From Helicobacter burdigaliensis (lineage in GTDB: Bacteria; Campylobacterota; Campylobacteria; Campylobacterales; Helicobacteraceae): 58,467 nucleotides of DNA. The DNA is taken from assembly GCF_003670295.1 (NCBI RefSeq), contig NZ_QXJG01000011.1, positions 1-58,467 of the forward strand. The letters are read 5' to 3'. Shown piece by piece: positions 49,301-58,467 of the stretch (position 1 is its first letter; the number at the start of each line of letters is the position of its first letter). Both the position numbers and the translations under genes were made by a program. The notes beneath the pieces are model-generated. The model saw only the letters and a program-made list of their open reading frames with translations. It was not told the DNA's origin and did not search any database.

Positions 49301-50073
49301 TAATAATCCTTTAGCGTTTTTATGCCATTTTTTCCACAAACGCGACAATTTTCATTGCGTTTTATTGCAATTTTTCTAAAATCCATTTCCCTTATATCAC
49401 AAGTTAGAATCTTATCGTATAAAGGAGTGCCAACTCCTGTGATAATTTTAATAGCTTCATTAGCTTCTAGTGTGCCAAAAAGTCCAGCAACTGCACCTAA
49501 GATTCCTACACTTGCTCCTGTTGGGACTTCTCCACTAGGGGGTGCATCAAACAAACAAGCATAACAAGCACTAACTTTAGGCTTGATGCTCATAAGCTGT
49601 CCGCAAAAATGCAATGCACTTCCGCGAATAAGGGTTTTATCAGCTAAGACACATGCATCATTGATTAAAAATTTTGAACTAAATACATCGGTTGCTTCTA
49701 TCACACAATCATAATCTTTTAAAATCTCTAGAATATTTTTGGAATTTACTCTATCTTTATAAATTGAGATTTTTAAATCCGGATTTAGTGCGAGTAGCTT
49801 TTCTTTAGCAGAAATTGCTTTTAGTTTATCTAAGTCGTTTGTAGTGTGGATAATTTGGCGTTGCAAGTTTGAAAGCTCTACCACATCACCATCACAAATC
49901 CCTAGAGTGCCAACTCCAGCAGCTGCTAGATAATAAAGCACCGGAGAGCCAAGCCCACCCGCACCGATGACTAAAACTTTGGCATTATGGAGCTTTTCTT
50001 GCCCCTCTTTTCCAATGCCACTTAGGAGGATATTTCTATTATAGCGTTCTAATTGTTCATTTGTAAAATTCAT
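49300..50073 (-). CDS. MoeB/ThiF-family adenylyltransferase
   Basis: 257-aa E1-like enzyme that adenylates the C-terminal glycine of a sulfur-carrier protein (MoaD or ThiS). The start is ATG 50073 (MNFTNEQLERYNRNILLSGI). The nucleotide-binding loop is VIGAGGLGSPVLYYLAAAGVG, R and N residues lie in VELSNLQRQIIH, and two CxxC pairs (ACYACLF and CRVCG) can bind zinc. MoeB versus ThiF cannot be settled from context; a Mo-cofactor role would fit the nearby mod genes only loosely. Confidence 0.85.
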   Translation of the reverse strand: MNFTNEQLERYNRNILLSGIGKEGQEKLHNAKVLVIGAGGLGSPVLYYLAAAGVGTLGICDGDVVELSNLQRQIIHTTNDLDKLKAISAKEKLLALNPDLKISIYKDRVNSKNILEILKDYDCVIEATDVFSSKFLINDACVLADKTLIRGSALHFCGQLMSIKPKVSACYACLFDAPPSGEVPTGASVGILGAVAGLFGTLEANEAIKIITGVGTPLYDKILTCDIREMDFRKIAIKRNENCRVCGKNGIKTLKDY

Positions 50074-50118
50074 AATTTGCCTTTTTTGTAAGAATTGTAG
50101 CAAGAATTGCTTAAAGGT

Positions 50119-51267
50119 TTATTGCATAAGCCATTGTTTATAAAGAGGTAAAAGAATGGGAATGCTAAATCTTTTGGCACTTTCTTTAATGTCTTCTTTA
50201 GAAAATAAAGGCTCTTGCATAACTTTTTCCATTGCCATTTGCAAATGCATAGAATCTTTTAATGGGATAGTGATACCGCATTTGCTAATTTTAGAGTTTT
50301 CTAAAAAATCTTCTTTGCATTCTAAAATCATCTTAGGAGCACAATCTGTGGTGATAACAGGCACACCAAGCGCTAAAGATTCCACTAAAACATTTGGAAA
50401 GCCCTCATGGTTTGAACCAAACACAAAGCAATCTGCTTCTACTAATGGAGCATAAGGGTTTTTTAACGCTCCTAAAAGGGAGATATGCTCTTTTAAATCT
50501 AAGTTTTTAATTTGCTCCTCTAGTGCTTCTTTTAGCTCACCTTTGCCGATGATAAAAAGATGTGCTTTATCTTTATTTTTAAGCCTAGCAAAGCTATCAA
50601 TTAAAAGTGCGTGATTTTTACCACTATCTAGCCTTCCTATGCTTAAAAAGATGAATTTTCCTTCTTTCTTTTTTTGCAAGATAAGCTCTTTTTCTTGAGT
50701 ATTTTTGCTTGAAAGCTCTTCTATTTTAGTTAGGTTAAAAAGATTAGGCAAAAGGGTTAATTTCTCTTTTTTGATTTTAAAATTTTCTTGCAAGTCTTGC
50801 AAAGTTTGTGGCGAGTTTGTAGAGATTTTATGAGCTAAAGGATAGAGGGTTTTAATTAAAAATCTATTAATTTTAGAATTTAGATTTTTATAGCCATATT
50901 GCTCACTAGGGAAGGAGCGCTCACTAATTAAAATTTTAGGCTTTCTAGCTAAAAATGAAGCAAGGATATTGATGTAGTTTGGGCGATTCATCAAAGAAAG
51001 AGAGTGTGTGGAATCTTTAATGATTTTAGAATATTTATAGGCTAAAAGTGGGATTTTTAGAAGTTTTTTAATCCCACTTTCTTGCATTTTATTTTGTCCT
51101 AGAATGATTTTTTCTATCCCTTGTGGCAGGGGATAGTGCAAAATATCTTCTAAAAGCACCAAAGTGATTTTATAATCTTTATCTTTGCAAAGCTCTTCTA
51201 AAAGCAAGGAAGTAATGCGTTCTGCCCCTCCTGCTCCTAAAGAATAGAGTAAAATGACAAGTTTCAT
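50119..51267 (-). CDS. Glycosyltransferase family 4 (first)
   Basis: 382-aa cytoplasmic GT-B glycosyltransferase. The start ATG 51267 gives MKLVILLYSLGAGGAERITS; the GGAER turn is typical of the family. The C-terminal donor domain has SIGRLDSGKNHALLIDSFAR and the E-X7-E type segment FGSNHEGFPNVLVESLALGVPV. Overlaps the next gene's stop by 4 nt. It resembles the PglA/PglH/PglJ group of N-glycan assembly enzymes, but the sugar and acceptor are not determined. Confidence 0.82.
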   Translation of the reverse strand: MKLVILLYSLGAGGAERITSLLLEELCKDKDYKITLVLLEDILHYPLPQGIEKIILGQNKMQESGIKKLLKIPLLAYKYSKIIKDSTHSLSLMNRPNYINILASFLARKPKILISERSFPSEQYGYKNLNSKINRFLIKTLYPLAHKISTNSPQTLQDLQENFKIKKEKLTLLPNLFNLTKIEELSSKNTQEKELILQKKKEGKFIFLSIGRLDSGKNHALLIDSFARLKNKDKAHLFIIGKGELKEALEEQIKNLDLKEHISLLGALKNPYAPLVEADCFVFGSNHEGFPNVLVESLALGVPVITTDCAPKMILECKEDFLENSKISKCGITIPLKDSMHLQMAMEKVMQEPLFSKEDIKESAKRFSIPILLPLYKQWLMQ

Positions 51268-52379
51268 ATTTTTAAAATCCTTAAAGTATTTTCTACCATT
51301 TGAGAAATTGAAAAATTTTCTACAATATGTGTGCGTGCGTTTTGTTTGAGTGTTTTTAAATCTTGTGAATCTTTTAAAGCTAAAAGTGAATTTAGGCAAT
51401 TTATAAAGCCCTCTAAATCTTCTTTTTCAAAGCTAAAAGAGTAGGGTTGGTTAAAATTGGCAATGATTTTAGATTCTCCTACATTGGATACAATCGGTAA
51501 AGCTCCTGCACTCATCGCCTCTGCTATGGAGTTTGAAAAGCCTTCGCTTATAGAGGTAGAAACCACGCAATCAAAAAGCGGTAAATAATCTTCTACATTT
51601 TTAATGGCATCTAAAAATAAAAATCTCTCCCTAAACTCTCCTAAAATCTCTAAACATTCTTTTAGGATTTTTTCATCTTTTTTTCCTAAAGAAATAAAAA
51701 ACACATTTTTATTATTTTTTAAAATCTCTCTTGCGCCCTTAGCACAAAGTGGATAATCCTTAGCCACATTCATTCTAGCACAAATCCCAAAAACAAAGGC
51801 GTCTTTAGGGATATTTAAAGTTTTTTTTAAATCATCTACATTTTTAGGAGAAAACCTAGCTGTATCCATGCCATTATAAACCACTTTTGCATTTTTCATG
51901 ATGTAGCCATGCTGTGTATAAAAGCTAATTGCATCGCTAGAATTGCAAATAATCTTATCTGCAAAGGGGCTAAAAAATTTTTGTGTGTAAAAATAGAGCT
52001 TAGAAAAAAAGCTAAGCTTAGCAAGATTAATCCCACTTGTTCTAAAGCCCCATACACGTTTTGTTTTAAGAGATAAACTAGCAAAAAGACTAAAAAGATT
52101 CATATCAGGCATAAAAGAGTAAATGCAATCTGGCTTAAAATCTTTAATAATCTTTCTATAACGCATTAAAAATAAAAAATCTCCTTTGCCTTTTTTATGA
52201 ACGCAAATATGGGGAATCCCGCTAATCTCATCTTCTAGTTTGCCCCCTGCATAAAGTGTGCAAAGAAGCAAGTCTATTTCTTCTTTTTTGGCAAGTTCTT
52301 TGGCTAAAAGCACCCATTGTCGCTCCGCCCCTCCAAAATTCAAAGAACGAATGGATAAGAGGAGCTTAAATTTACTCAT
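51264..52379 (-). CDS. Glycosyltransferase family 4 (second)
   Basis: 371-aa GT-B enzyme. ATG 52379 gives MSKFKLLLSIRSLNFGGAER; the frame upstream of it lies in the neighbouring gene. The donor domain shows FGICARMNVAKDYPLCAKGA and the STSISEGFSNSIAEAMSAGA motif with its two conserved Glu. It overlaps both neighbours by 4 nt, so the three transferases are translationally coupled. The substrate is unknown. Confidence 0.82.
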   Translation of the reverse strand: MSKFKLLLSIRSLNFGGAERQWVLLAKELAKKEEIDLLLCTLYAGGKLEDEISGIPHICVHKKGKGDFLFLMRYRKIIKDFKPDCIYSFMPDMNLFSLFASLSLKTKRVWGFRTSGINLAKLSFFSKLYFYTQKFFSPFADKIICNSSDAISFYTQHGYIMKNAKVVYNGMDTARFSPKNVDDLKKTLNIPKDAFVFGICARMNVAKDYPLCAKGAREILKNNKNVFFISLGKKDEKILKECLEILGEFRERFLFLDAIKNVEDYLPLFDCVVSTSISEGFSNSIAEAMSAGALPIVSNVGESKIIANFNQPYSFSFEKEDLEGFINCLNSLLALKDSQDLKTLKQNARTHIVENFSISQMVENTLRILKI

Positions 52380-53308
52380 TTTTCCACTCTTTGTTTGATG
52401 TTTAAATGTGGCAAGAAACAATCAGGAAGCATAAGACAGCCTAGAGCCTTTAGGGCAAGTAGGTTTGGGCGGATGAAGAGGCTTTGTAAAATCTTTTTAA
52501 AAGATTTTTTATAATCTCCTCCTTGTCTATAAAGAAGTGCAGCAATTGCACAAAGTTCAGCTAGATGTTTTGGGCAGTACTTTATGCGTTCTTTATAAAA
52601 GAGTAAAATGTCTTGCTCGTAGTTTTTTACCATTTCTAAGGGTTTATATTTTAGGTTATGCGTTAGTGATTCTGCGTGGATTCTATAAAATTTCAAAGGG
52701 CGGTGGAGGTAAAAACAGGGACTTTGTTTGTGGAGTTTGAGCCATAAAAGTCCCATATTGCCTCTTTGTAAATTTTCATTAAAGCGTCTTTTTCCAAGTA
52801 AATTGCGTCTAAAAAGGGTGATAAATTCTCCTTTTAATTCTCCACAAAGCACTTCAATAAAGCTAATTTCTCTTGATTCAAACACACCTTTGCCAGAAAG
52901 TGATCCATCATCGCTTCTAGTGCAGTTTGCTATGATAATCCCATATTTTTCATTATTTTGCAAATAAACTTCCATCATTTGAGAAATTGCCTCTTTAAAA
53001 AGCAAATCATCATCGTCTAAAAGCATTACTAAATCCCCACTTGCATAATCTAGCCCATTATTACGATTTCCTGCAGAGCCTTTAGTGCGTGAGTTTTGCA
53101 CCACTTTGATGAAGGGATAATCATTAGCATATTCGCTTGCAATGCTAAAGGTATTATCGCTTGAGCCATCATCGCTAATAATAATTTCTAAGTTTGGGTA
53201 GTCTTGTTCTAGTATGCTTTCAATCGCTTCTGTGAAGAAATATTCACGCTCATAGGTGGTTAAAATCACGCTAACTTTTGGGAGATTTTTAAAACGAGAT
53301 AAATCCAT
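52376..53308 (-). CDS. Glycosyltransferase family 2
   Basis: 310-aa GT-A enzyme. It starts KVSVILTTYEREYFFTEAIESILEQD, has the nucleotide-binding IISDDGSSDNT, and carries the metal-binding DxD-type motif in VMLLDDDDLLF near residue 98. Size and position next to a PglK-like gene match PglI of Campylobacter (about 309 aa), which adds the glucose branch, but that identity is only suggested. 9-nt gap from pglK. Confidence 0.8.
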   Translation of the reverse strand: MDLSRFKNLPKVSVILTTYEREYFFTEAIESILEQDYPNLEIIISDDGSSDNTFSIASEYANDYPFIKVVQNSRTKGSAGNRNNGLDYASGDLVMLLDDDDLLFKEAISQMMEVYLQNNEKYGIIIANCTRSDDGSLSGKGVFESREISFIEVLCGELKGEFITLFRRNLLGKRRFNENLQRGNMGLLWLKLHKQSPCFYLHRPLKFYRIHAESLTHNLKYKPLEMVKNYEQDILLFYKERIKYCPKHLAELCAIAALLYRQGGDYKKSFKKILQSLFIRPNLLALKALGCLMLPDCFLPHLNIKQRVEK

Positions 53309-53317
53309 ATCACCTCC

Positions 53318-55027
53318 TTATATCAGCTCATCATAGCTAATGGGCTTTGGCACGCCCTTTTCTAGCTTGTAAATCACATCGCAATCTTTAATTGTGCTTA
53401 GGCGGTGGGCTATGATAAGCAAGGTTTTATTTTTAGAGATTTGATAGATTTCTTCCATAATCTTTTGTTCTGTTTGATTATCTAGCGCACTTGTGGCTTC
53501 ATCTAAAACTAAAATTTCAGGATCGCCATAAAGCGCTCTAGCAATGGCTACTCTTTGCTTTTGTCCGCCACTAAGTGCAACCCCTCCATCGCCTACTTGT
53601 GTGTAAATTCCCTCTTTTTGGACTAAAAAATCATAAATATTTGCAAGTTTTAAACAAGCGATAATTTTTTCTTCATTAAATTCTCTACCAAAAGCGACAT
53701 TTTGGGCTATATCCCCATCAAAAAGATAGACATTTTGCGGAATATAGCCTATTTTTTTACGCCAACTTTTTAGATTTTTAGGCTCTAGAGGCACCCCATC
53801 AATTTCTATCTTGCCATTTTTTGGCTCTAAGAGACTGATGATTAAATCTACCAATGTGCTTTTTCCGCTTCCTGATTCTCCTACAAATGCGACTTTAGAG
53901 CCTTTTTTTATGTTAAGATTTAAATGGCTTAAAATTTCTTTATCATTTTTATAGGCGAAGCTTACATCGCTAAGTTTGATTTCATTTTTAAAGCTAATTT
54001 GTTCTTCGCCTAGTTTTTTGGTTTGCAATAAAACATCTTTATAAATAATTTCTAAAGAGCGGAAGTTAAAAAGGATTTTATTATAAGAATCTAAAATGCG
54101 GTTAATAGAGGGCAAAAGGCGGTAGAGTGCTAAAACATACATAGAAAGCAAAGGCAAATACCCGCTAATATCACCCTTTTGGCTAATGAATAAATAAAGC
54201 ACCACCAAAATCATCATACAAAATCCAAGTGCTTCTAATAAAAGGCGTGGAATATGAAAGAAAGTTTGATTTTTGATATTTGCTAAAGAATAGCCCAAAG
54301 ATGAGTGGTTAAACTTCTCTAAAATCACAGCATCATTGCATTGGAGTTTGATAATTTTATAATTTCCAAAACTGCTTGTTAGAGTTTCAAAAAAGCCTTT
54401 TTGGTAAAATTCCCTTTCTTTTCCTTGACTTTTAATGCGTCTTGAGATGAGTTTGCTCATCAAAAGTCCAAAGACACCAAGAATTAAGGTAAGCCCTAGA
54501 GTAATTTTAAAATTTACAAACAATAAAGTTCCATAGAGTAATAAAACAACAAAAACTTCAGAAGTCATAAATAAAAATGCTGAAAGTAAAATAGTGAAGT
54601 TGTGTGCTTCTGTGGTAATGGTTTTGGTTAAATGGCTTGTATTTTTGGTAATAAAATCTTGATAATTCATACCTAGATAATTCACGAATAAACGCCCTAC
54701 AATCAAATGATAGCGAAAGAAAGTAAAACGCGCTAAGAGATGCTGATAAAAAAGATTTATAAGGCTTCTAAAAACATAAAAAACTAAAAGTCCCACTCCA
54801 AAAAATACTACAAAATCATAAGGATTGCTAAAAGAAAATAGATTGTAAAAATAAGCATAATAAGGCTTTTGTGTAATGAGTGAAAAATCACTCGCAATAG
54901 AAATAAAAGGTGCAATAGCACTAATGCCTACAAGCTCAATTAAAGAGATAAATAAAGACATAAAAAGCAAAAAAAAGACATAGCGTCTATCGCTTTTAGA
55001 AAGTATAATTTTTAATTGTGAAATCAT
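53318..55027 (-). CDS. pglK: Lipid-linked oligosaccharide flippase PglK (ABC transporter)
   Basis: 569-aa half-transporter with a six-helix membrane domain (1-310) and an ATPase domain. It closely resembles C. jejuni PglK: FISLIELVGISAIAPFISIA, FGVGLLVFYVFRSLINLFY and the short periplasmic regions correspond. ATPase motifs are FVGESGSGKSTLVDLI, IGYIPQNVYLFDG, ALSGGQKQRVAIARALYGD and LVLDEATSALD. PglK flips the undecaprenyl-linked heptasaccharide before PglB transfers it to protein. The start is put at ATG 55027; a GTG 21 nt upstream is an alternative. Confidence 0.85.
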   Translation of the reverse strand: MISQLKIILSKSDRRYVFFLLFMSLFISLIELVGISAIAPFISIASDFSLITQKPYYAYFYNLFSFSNPYDFVVFFGVGLLVFYVFRSLINLFYQHLLARFTFFRYHLIVGRLFVNYLGMNYQDFITKNTSHLTKTITTEAHNFTILLSAFLFMTSEVFVVLLLYGTLLFVNFKITLGLTLILGVFGLLMSKLISRRIKSQGKEREFYQKGFFETLTSSFGNYKIIKLQCNDAVILEKFNHSSLGYSLANIKNQTFFHIPRLLLEALGFCMMILVVLYLFISQKGDISGYLPLLSMYVLALYRLLPSINRILDSYNKILFNFRSLEIIYKDVLLQTKKLGEEQISFKNEIKLSDVSFAYKNDKEILSHLNLNIKKGSKVAFVGESGSGKSTLVDLIISLLEPKNGKIEIDGVPLEPKNLKSWRKKIGYIPQNVYLFDGDIAQNVAFGREFNEEKIIACLKLANIYDFLVQKEGIYTQVGDGGVALSGGQKQRVAIARALYGDPEILVLDEATSALDNQTEQKIMEEIYQISKNKTLLIIAHRLSTIKDCDVIYKLEKGVPKPISYDELI

Positions 55028-55174
55028 AGCTAACCTAAGTTTTTTCACATTATAAAATAAAACTCTTTAAATTTTTGTAATATAAAAGCTAAATTTTTAG
55101 GTAGGTATTTTTTATTGTTTGATTTATATGTTAAGATTCTTATAAAAATTATTTAAAATATTATAAGGAAATCT

Positions 55175-56257
55175 ATGGCCTTTATACAAAAAATACAAAA
55201 GGAATGTAAACTTATCTTTACTTGGAATAAAAGTGATAGACTTTGGCAAATGCCCTTTTTTGCAGGACTAAGTGTTGCGATTTTGCTTTATATTTCTGCA
55301 AAACTTGGCTATCCACAATATGGGCTTGTAAGTGTGATTGGGGCGATGATTTTTTTATATGTGCCAGATACTCCAATTTATCATAAAATGATTTTAAGTA
55401 TGTCTTGTGCGTTTGGAATTATTGTAAGCTTTACTTTAGGGCTTATAGGACAAGCTTTTCCTAGCTTTATTCCTTTGATTGTTTTTTTGGTAACTATGGT
55501 AAGTGCGCAAGTAGTGCGGTATTTTAGTATAGGAGCACCCGGATTTTTCTTTTTTACCTTTGCTACGATTTTGGGCACTTATATTCCTTTTCCTTTAAAA
55601 GATTATCCCTTTGCTATTGGGCTTGTTGCATTAGGGACAATGGTTGCAAATATTATGGTTTTGCTTTATGCATTAAGTGTGATTTATCTTTTTAAGCACC
55701 CTACAAAGCCTATTCCTAAAGTGGGGGAATTTGGATTTGGCGTGATTGTGGTTGATCCTATTATCATTGCGTTTTTTGTGGGAGCTTCTATGTTTTTGCA
55801 AAGTTGTTTAGAGCTTGATCGTGGGTATTGGGTGGGGATTTCTTGTGCTGCTGTGATGACTGCGATTACTTTTAAGCAAATTTGGGTAAAACAACTCCAA
55901 AGAATCTTTGGAACAATCATTGGAGTGAGTTTGGCTTATTTTCTTTTGCATTTTACTTTTACACCTTTAGTGTTTGCAATTTTAATGATGGTGCTTATGT
56001 TTTTTGCGGAATTTTTGGTGGTAAGAAATTACGCACTTGCTATGATTTTTTTAACCCCTTATTCTACTTATCTAGCAGAGATTACAAGTTTTATGAATTA
56101 TAATCCTGATATTATTATTAGAGCAAGAGTGCAAGATATCGTGGTAGGAAGCCTTATTGGATTGCTTGGTGGGGCATTTATGCATTGGGATATTTTACGG
56201 AATATTTTAAATAAAGTAACAAGAAAAATAGTATTTAAATGGATTGGACAAGATTAA
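55175..56257 (+). CDS. FUSC/YccS-like inner-membrane protein
   Basis: 360-aa integral membrane protein with about ten hydrophobic helices in two halves. Segments such as RGYWVGISCAAVMTAITFKQ and QRIFGTIIGVSLAYFLLHFTF match the fusaric-acid-resistance (FUSC_2) pattern of aromatic-acid or general efflux proteins. It lacks the large cytoplasmic domain of YccS. No membrane-fusion or outer-membrane partner is adjacent. Substrate unknown. Divergent from pglK. Confidence 0.7.
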   Translation: MAFIQKIQKECKLIFTWNKSDRLWQMPFFAGLSVAILLYISAKLGYPQYGLVSVIGAMIFLYVPDTPIYHKMILSMSCAFGIIVSFTLGLIGQAFPSFIPLIVFLVTMVSAQVVRYFSIGAPGFFFFTFATILGTYIPFPLKDYPFAIGLVALGTMVANIMVLLYALSVIYLFKHPTKPIPKVGEFGFGVIVVDPIIIAFFVGASMFLQSCLELDRGYWVGISCAAVMTAITFKQIWVKQLQRIFGTIIGVSLAYFLLHFTFTPLVFAILMMVLMFFAEFLVVRNYALAMIFLTPYSTYLAEITSFMNYNPDIIIRARVQDIVVGSLIGLLGGAFMHWDILRNILNKVTRKIVFKWIGQD

Positions 56258-56457
56258 GTTATTTTAATGTATGAATTAGGTAACATATACTTAATCATAA
56301 ATAATATTTGGTATTAGCAAAGCAAAATTTTTAATTTTAGAATTCCATATAATCTTTACATTTTCTTGATACTTTCTTGATAATTGTAAATTAGAATTTC
56401 TTTTTTTGATGATAAAAATTTGTAATGCTTTGTTAGGTTAAAAAAGGAGTATAGTTA

Positions 56458-56962
56458 TGAAACAACAAATAATCCCAACAAACGAACAAAAAATTGTTCC
56501 AGAGGGAGAATTAATCGTATCCAAAACAGATTTAAAAGGCAAGATACTTTATTGCAATGATGTTTTATTGAGCTTTCAGGTTATGAGGAGCAAGAGCTTT
56601 TAGGAAAGTCACATAATATCGTGCGACATAAGGATATGCCACGTATTATCTTTAAGCTTCTTTGGGAGAATATTCAAAAAGGCAAAGAGATTGTCGCTTA
56701 TGTAAAGAATCTTTCTAAAGATGGGGCTTATTATTGGGTAATTGCTTATGTTAGTCCTTCTTTTAATGGAGAGGGTAAGATTGTAGGCTATCACTCTGTG
56801 AGATTAAAGCCAAAAATAGAAGCGGTTTCAAAAATTGAAAAAGTTTATTCTAAGCTTATTAGTGAAGAAAAAGAGGGCGGAATAGCAAAAAGTCAAGCAT
56901 TTTTAGAAAATTTATTAAAAAAAGAAGGGGTAAACTATGAAGAATACATTTTATCTTTATAA
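56458..56962 (+). pseudogene. cetB: cetB, PAS-domain energy-taxis protein, frameshifted
   Basis: Encodes a CetB/Aer-type PAS protein of about 168 residues in two frames. The first frame starts ATG 56458 after AAAAAGGAG (MKQQIIPTNEQKIVPEGELI) and covers the first 35 residues or so to ILYCNDVL. The rest (LSGYEEQELLGKSHNIVRHKDMPR...YWVIAYVSPSF) continues in another frame to 56962. One T inserted in the TTTT at 56563-56566 restores a single frame, giving YCNDVFIELSGYEEQELLG. In Campylobacter, CetB binds FAD and signals to CetA. The stop overlaps cetA by 26 nt, as in an active pair. It may be a sequencing error, a slipped tract or a true mutation. Confidence 0.82.
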
Positions 56963-58307
56963 TTCATTTCGTTTAATGAGTATAGGTTTTATCTTAACTT
57001 TTATTGCTTTATTTGTCGCAGAAGCATTAAATATCCACTTTTTACTAGAATTTGCTATTTTTATTTTGGGAATTATTTTCTGTGTTGTGGGATTAATCGC
57101 AGGAAATAGGCGTGATAAATGTATTCAAGATATTGCAAAATGTATTAAAGAAATGTCAGAAGGGAATTTGGAAGCAAGAATTGTTAATATCAAGGATAAA
57201 AGTGGTTTAGGAGAGGTTGCATGGTCGCTCAATCGTTTAGCAGATCAAGTAGAAACTTTTGTAAAAGGGAGCTATATGACAATTAGTGCTGCTAGTGAGG
57301 GGAGGTATTTAAGGAAGCTCTCTGTTAGTGGATTAAGAGGGACTTTTGCTTATGTTGGAGGTTTGATTAATCAAGCGACTATTTCTATGGAGGAGGCGGA
57401 TAAACTAGGTGCTAAAGGTTTGGTAGTGAATCAAATCTCAAAAAGGAGTGCTAAAAGTTTAGATGAAGATTTGAAGTTGGTTTCTAGTGATTTGCATGTT
57501 GTGATTGGAGCTATGGATGGTGTGAAAGAACACACTAAAGATATTTCACATCAATCTAAAGAGGGAATTTTAAGTATTGAAGCAATTTCTGATAATTTTT
57601 CAAATTTAACCCTAACAATGGAGCAAACATCTGATGCTTTTGAAGGATTTGTAAAACGCATAGGAGAGATTGATTCTTTTGTTGCTTTAATTAAGGAGAT
57701 TACCGATCAAACTAATCTGCTTGCTTTAAATGCAGCTATTGAAGCAGCGCGCGCTGGTGAGCATGGAAGAGGTTTTGCGGTAGTCGCAGATGAGGTAAGA
57801 AAACTAGCAGAAAGAGCGCAAAAAACAGCACTAGAAATTTCTTCCACAACAAAAATTATTAACCAAGAGATTAATGATATCGCAACTTTAGTAGAAAGCA
57901 TTGATAAGATCTCTCATTCTTCTAATGATTTGTTAAATAGTTTTCAGTCAGTATTTTCTCAAATGGATTTAAAAGCACAACATTTACTAGAAACGATTTT
58001 GCAAACCCATAAAAATTCTTATATTATGCTTTTAAAACTTGAATGTGTGCTTAAAAAATCAGGAGCATATTCTACAATTATTACGGGTGAAAAACCAAAA
58101 ATTAGTGATTATTGTGAGGTTAATGATGAAAATGGAATAAGCCATGAAGTTTGCAATAGTGTGTATCATTTAAATGATAGCATTAGACAATTTTTAGACT
58201 TTGCAACCAAAGAGGAAAATGCAGGCAAACTTAAAGAGTTAGAAAAGTTTTATCAAGAATTTGAAGAAAAAAGCCAAGAAATTTATAAACAGCTAGTTAT
58301 TGCTTAA
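56937..58307 (+). CDS. cetA: CetA, membrane chemotaxis transducer for energy taxis
   Basis: 456-aa methyl-accepting-type protein. Two close hydrophobic segments (about residues 14-32 and 35-57) form a hairpin with almost no periplasmic domain. A HAMP-like region (58-110) follows. The signalling tip [48 protein letters not shown] (about 242-290) is nearly canonical. The tail (340-456) with His and Cys residues ([22 protein letters not shown]) may be a degenerate CZB-like zinc domain. Partner of CetB, with which it overlaps, in the bipartite energy sensor. Confidence 0.88.
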   Translation: MKNTFYLYNSFRLMSIGFILTFIALFVAEALNIHFLLEFAIFILGIIFCVVGLIAGNRRDKCIQDIAKCIKEMSEGNLEARIVNIKDKSGLGEVAWSLNRLADQVETFVKGSYMTISAASEGRYLRKLSVSGLRGTFAYVGGLINQATISMEEADKLGAKGLVVNQISKRSAKSLDEDLKLVSSDLHVVIGAMDGVKEHTKDISHQSKEGILSIEAISDNFSNLTLTMEQTSDAFEGFVKRIGEIDSFVALIKEITDQTNLLALNAAIEAARAGEHGRGFAVVADEVRKLAERAQKTALEISSTTKIINQEINDIATLVESIDKISHSSNDLLNSFQSVFSQMDLKAQHLLETILQTHKNSYIMLLKLECVLKKSGAYSTIITGEKPKISDYCEVNDENGISHEVCNSVYHLNDSIRQFLDFATKEENAGKLKELEKFYQEFEEKSQEIYKQLVIA

Positions 58308-58308
58308 T

Positions 58309-58330
58309 TTCCCTTGTTATTGCAAGGGAA
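58309..58330 (+). terminator. Terminator after cetA
   Basis: TTCCCTTG pairs with CAAGGGAA (8 bp, 6-nt loop TTATTG), starting 2 nt after the cetA stop. A pyrimidine-rich stretch GCCCACTTTCTTT follows. It may serve both strands. Confidence 0.65.
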
Positions 58331-58463
58331 GCCCACTTTCTTTATTGTTGTAAGGCTTATTATGCCAAATCATACAAGCCAAGCTATCCACAAGCATAGC
58401 AAATGCAAATCTAAAAAGAATATAAAACACAAGAAAACCAAGGAGATTATTATTTTCTTGCGC
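58317..58463 (-). CDS. Possible C-terminal part of a convergent membrane-protein gene
   Basis: The minus strand is open from the stop TAA at 58317-58319 back to a TGA at 58464-58466. It encodes about 48 residues: hydrophobic NLLGFLVFYILFRFAFAMLV, then DSLACMIWHNKPYNNKE. The composition looks like the end of a membrane protein. The in-frame TGA near the window edge, and the absence of a good start, leave its nature unresolved: a small protein, a fragment, or an artefact. Confidence 0.3.
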   Translation of the reverse strand, partial: AQENNNLLGFLVFYILFRFAFAMLVDSLACMIWHNKPYNNKESGLPLQ

Positions 58464-58467
58464 TCAA

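Noticed and set aside
58464-58466. Selenocysteine TGA in the convergent gene at the right edge
   Set aside because: A tRNA-Sec exists, but there is no recognisable selenoprotein family or downstream SECIS hairpin, and only one base lies beyond the codon.

Overview
The window reads as chromosomal DNA of a low-GC epsilonproteobacterium (Campylobacterota), most likely an enterohepatic Helicobacter. Pointers are the very long FlgL, the CetA/CetB energy-taxis pair, a PglK-type flippase, a tmRNA whose tag reads ANNANYAPAYAKAA, the ubiX-flgA order, and homopolymeric G tracts in surface-glycan genes. The species is inferred, not proven. The left edge is a 71-nt poly-C run, so it is either a contig edge or a very long C tract.

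Layout. 1-4686: a two-partner-secretion (filamentous-haemagglutinin type) adhesin gene. It lies between two long non-coding stretches that share a diverged inverted repeat and carry degenerate copies of a dispersed palindromic repeat. 4687-10291: flgL (sigma54-type promoter), then aspS-adk-ppa. 10463-14784: a DctPQM TRAP transporter, ccdA and an Abi-like HEPN-motif protein. 14950-16596: a small glycan locus, a PseH-like acetyltransferase and a formyltransferase joined to a second PseH-like domain, each with a poly-G tract. 16650-23983: hisF, a VTT-domain membrane protein, copA-flgA-ubiX on the minus strand, then nrdB, a nitrilase-family amidohydrolase and pcm. 24048-27833: the selenocysteine tRNA and ftsK, whose linker contains a 69-codon tandem duplication.

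27900-33700: a phosphate island, pstSCAB followed by a response regulator and histidine kinase, with no phoU. PstS has its halves in permuted order relative to E. coli PstS, and the pstS promoter carries 11-bp-phased TT(C/T)ACA repeats resembling Firmicutes PhoP boxes. 34463-39098: a Fur-box-preceded TonB-dependent receptor, a PepSY-like membrane protein and two tandem DUF3137-type membrane proteins. 39088-42584: molybdate uptake and control (modE, modA, a TOBE-type protein, modB, modC). 42759-46314: yebC, guaB, gatA. 46412-46791: tmRNA. 46871-50073: panB, ruvB, bioD and a MoeB/ThiF-family gene. 50119-55027: three glycosyltransferases and pglK, which look like part of an N-glycosylation locus. 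55175-58307: a FUSC-like membrane protein, then cetB (broken by a one-base frameshift in a T run) and cetA.

The points most worth a second look are the coupled poly-G switches at 15430-15440 and 16126-16138, the inverted repeat around the adhesin gene, the Firmicutes-like pst/pho island, and the cetB frameshift. I saw no CRISPR array, rRNA, prophage or insertion sequence.
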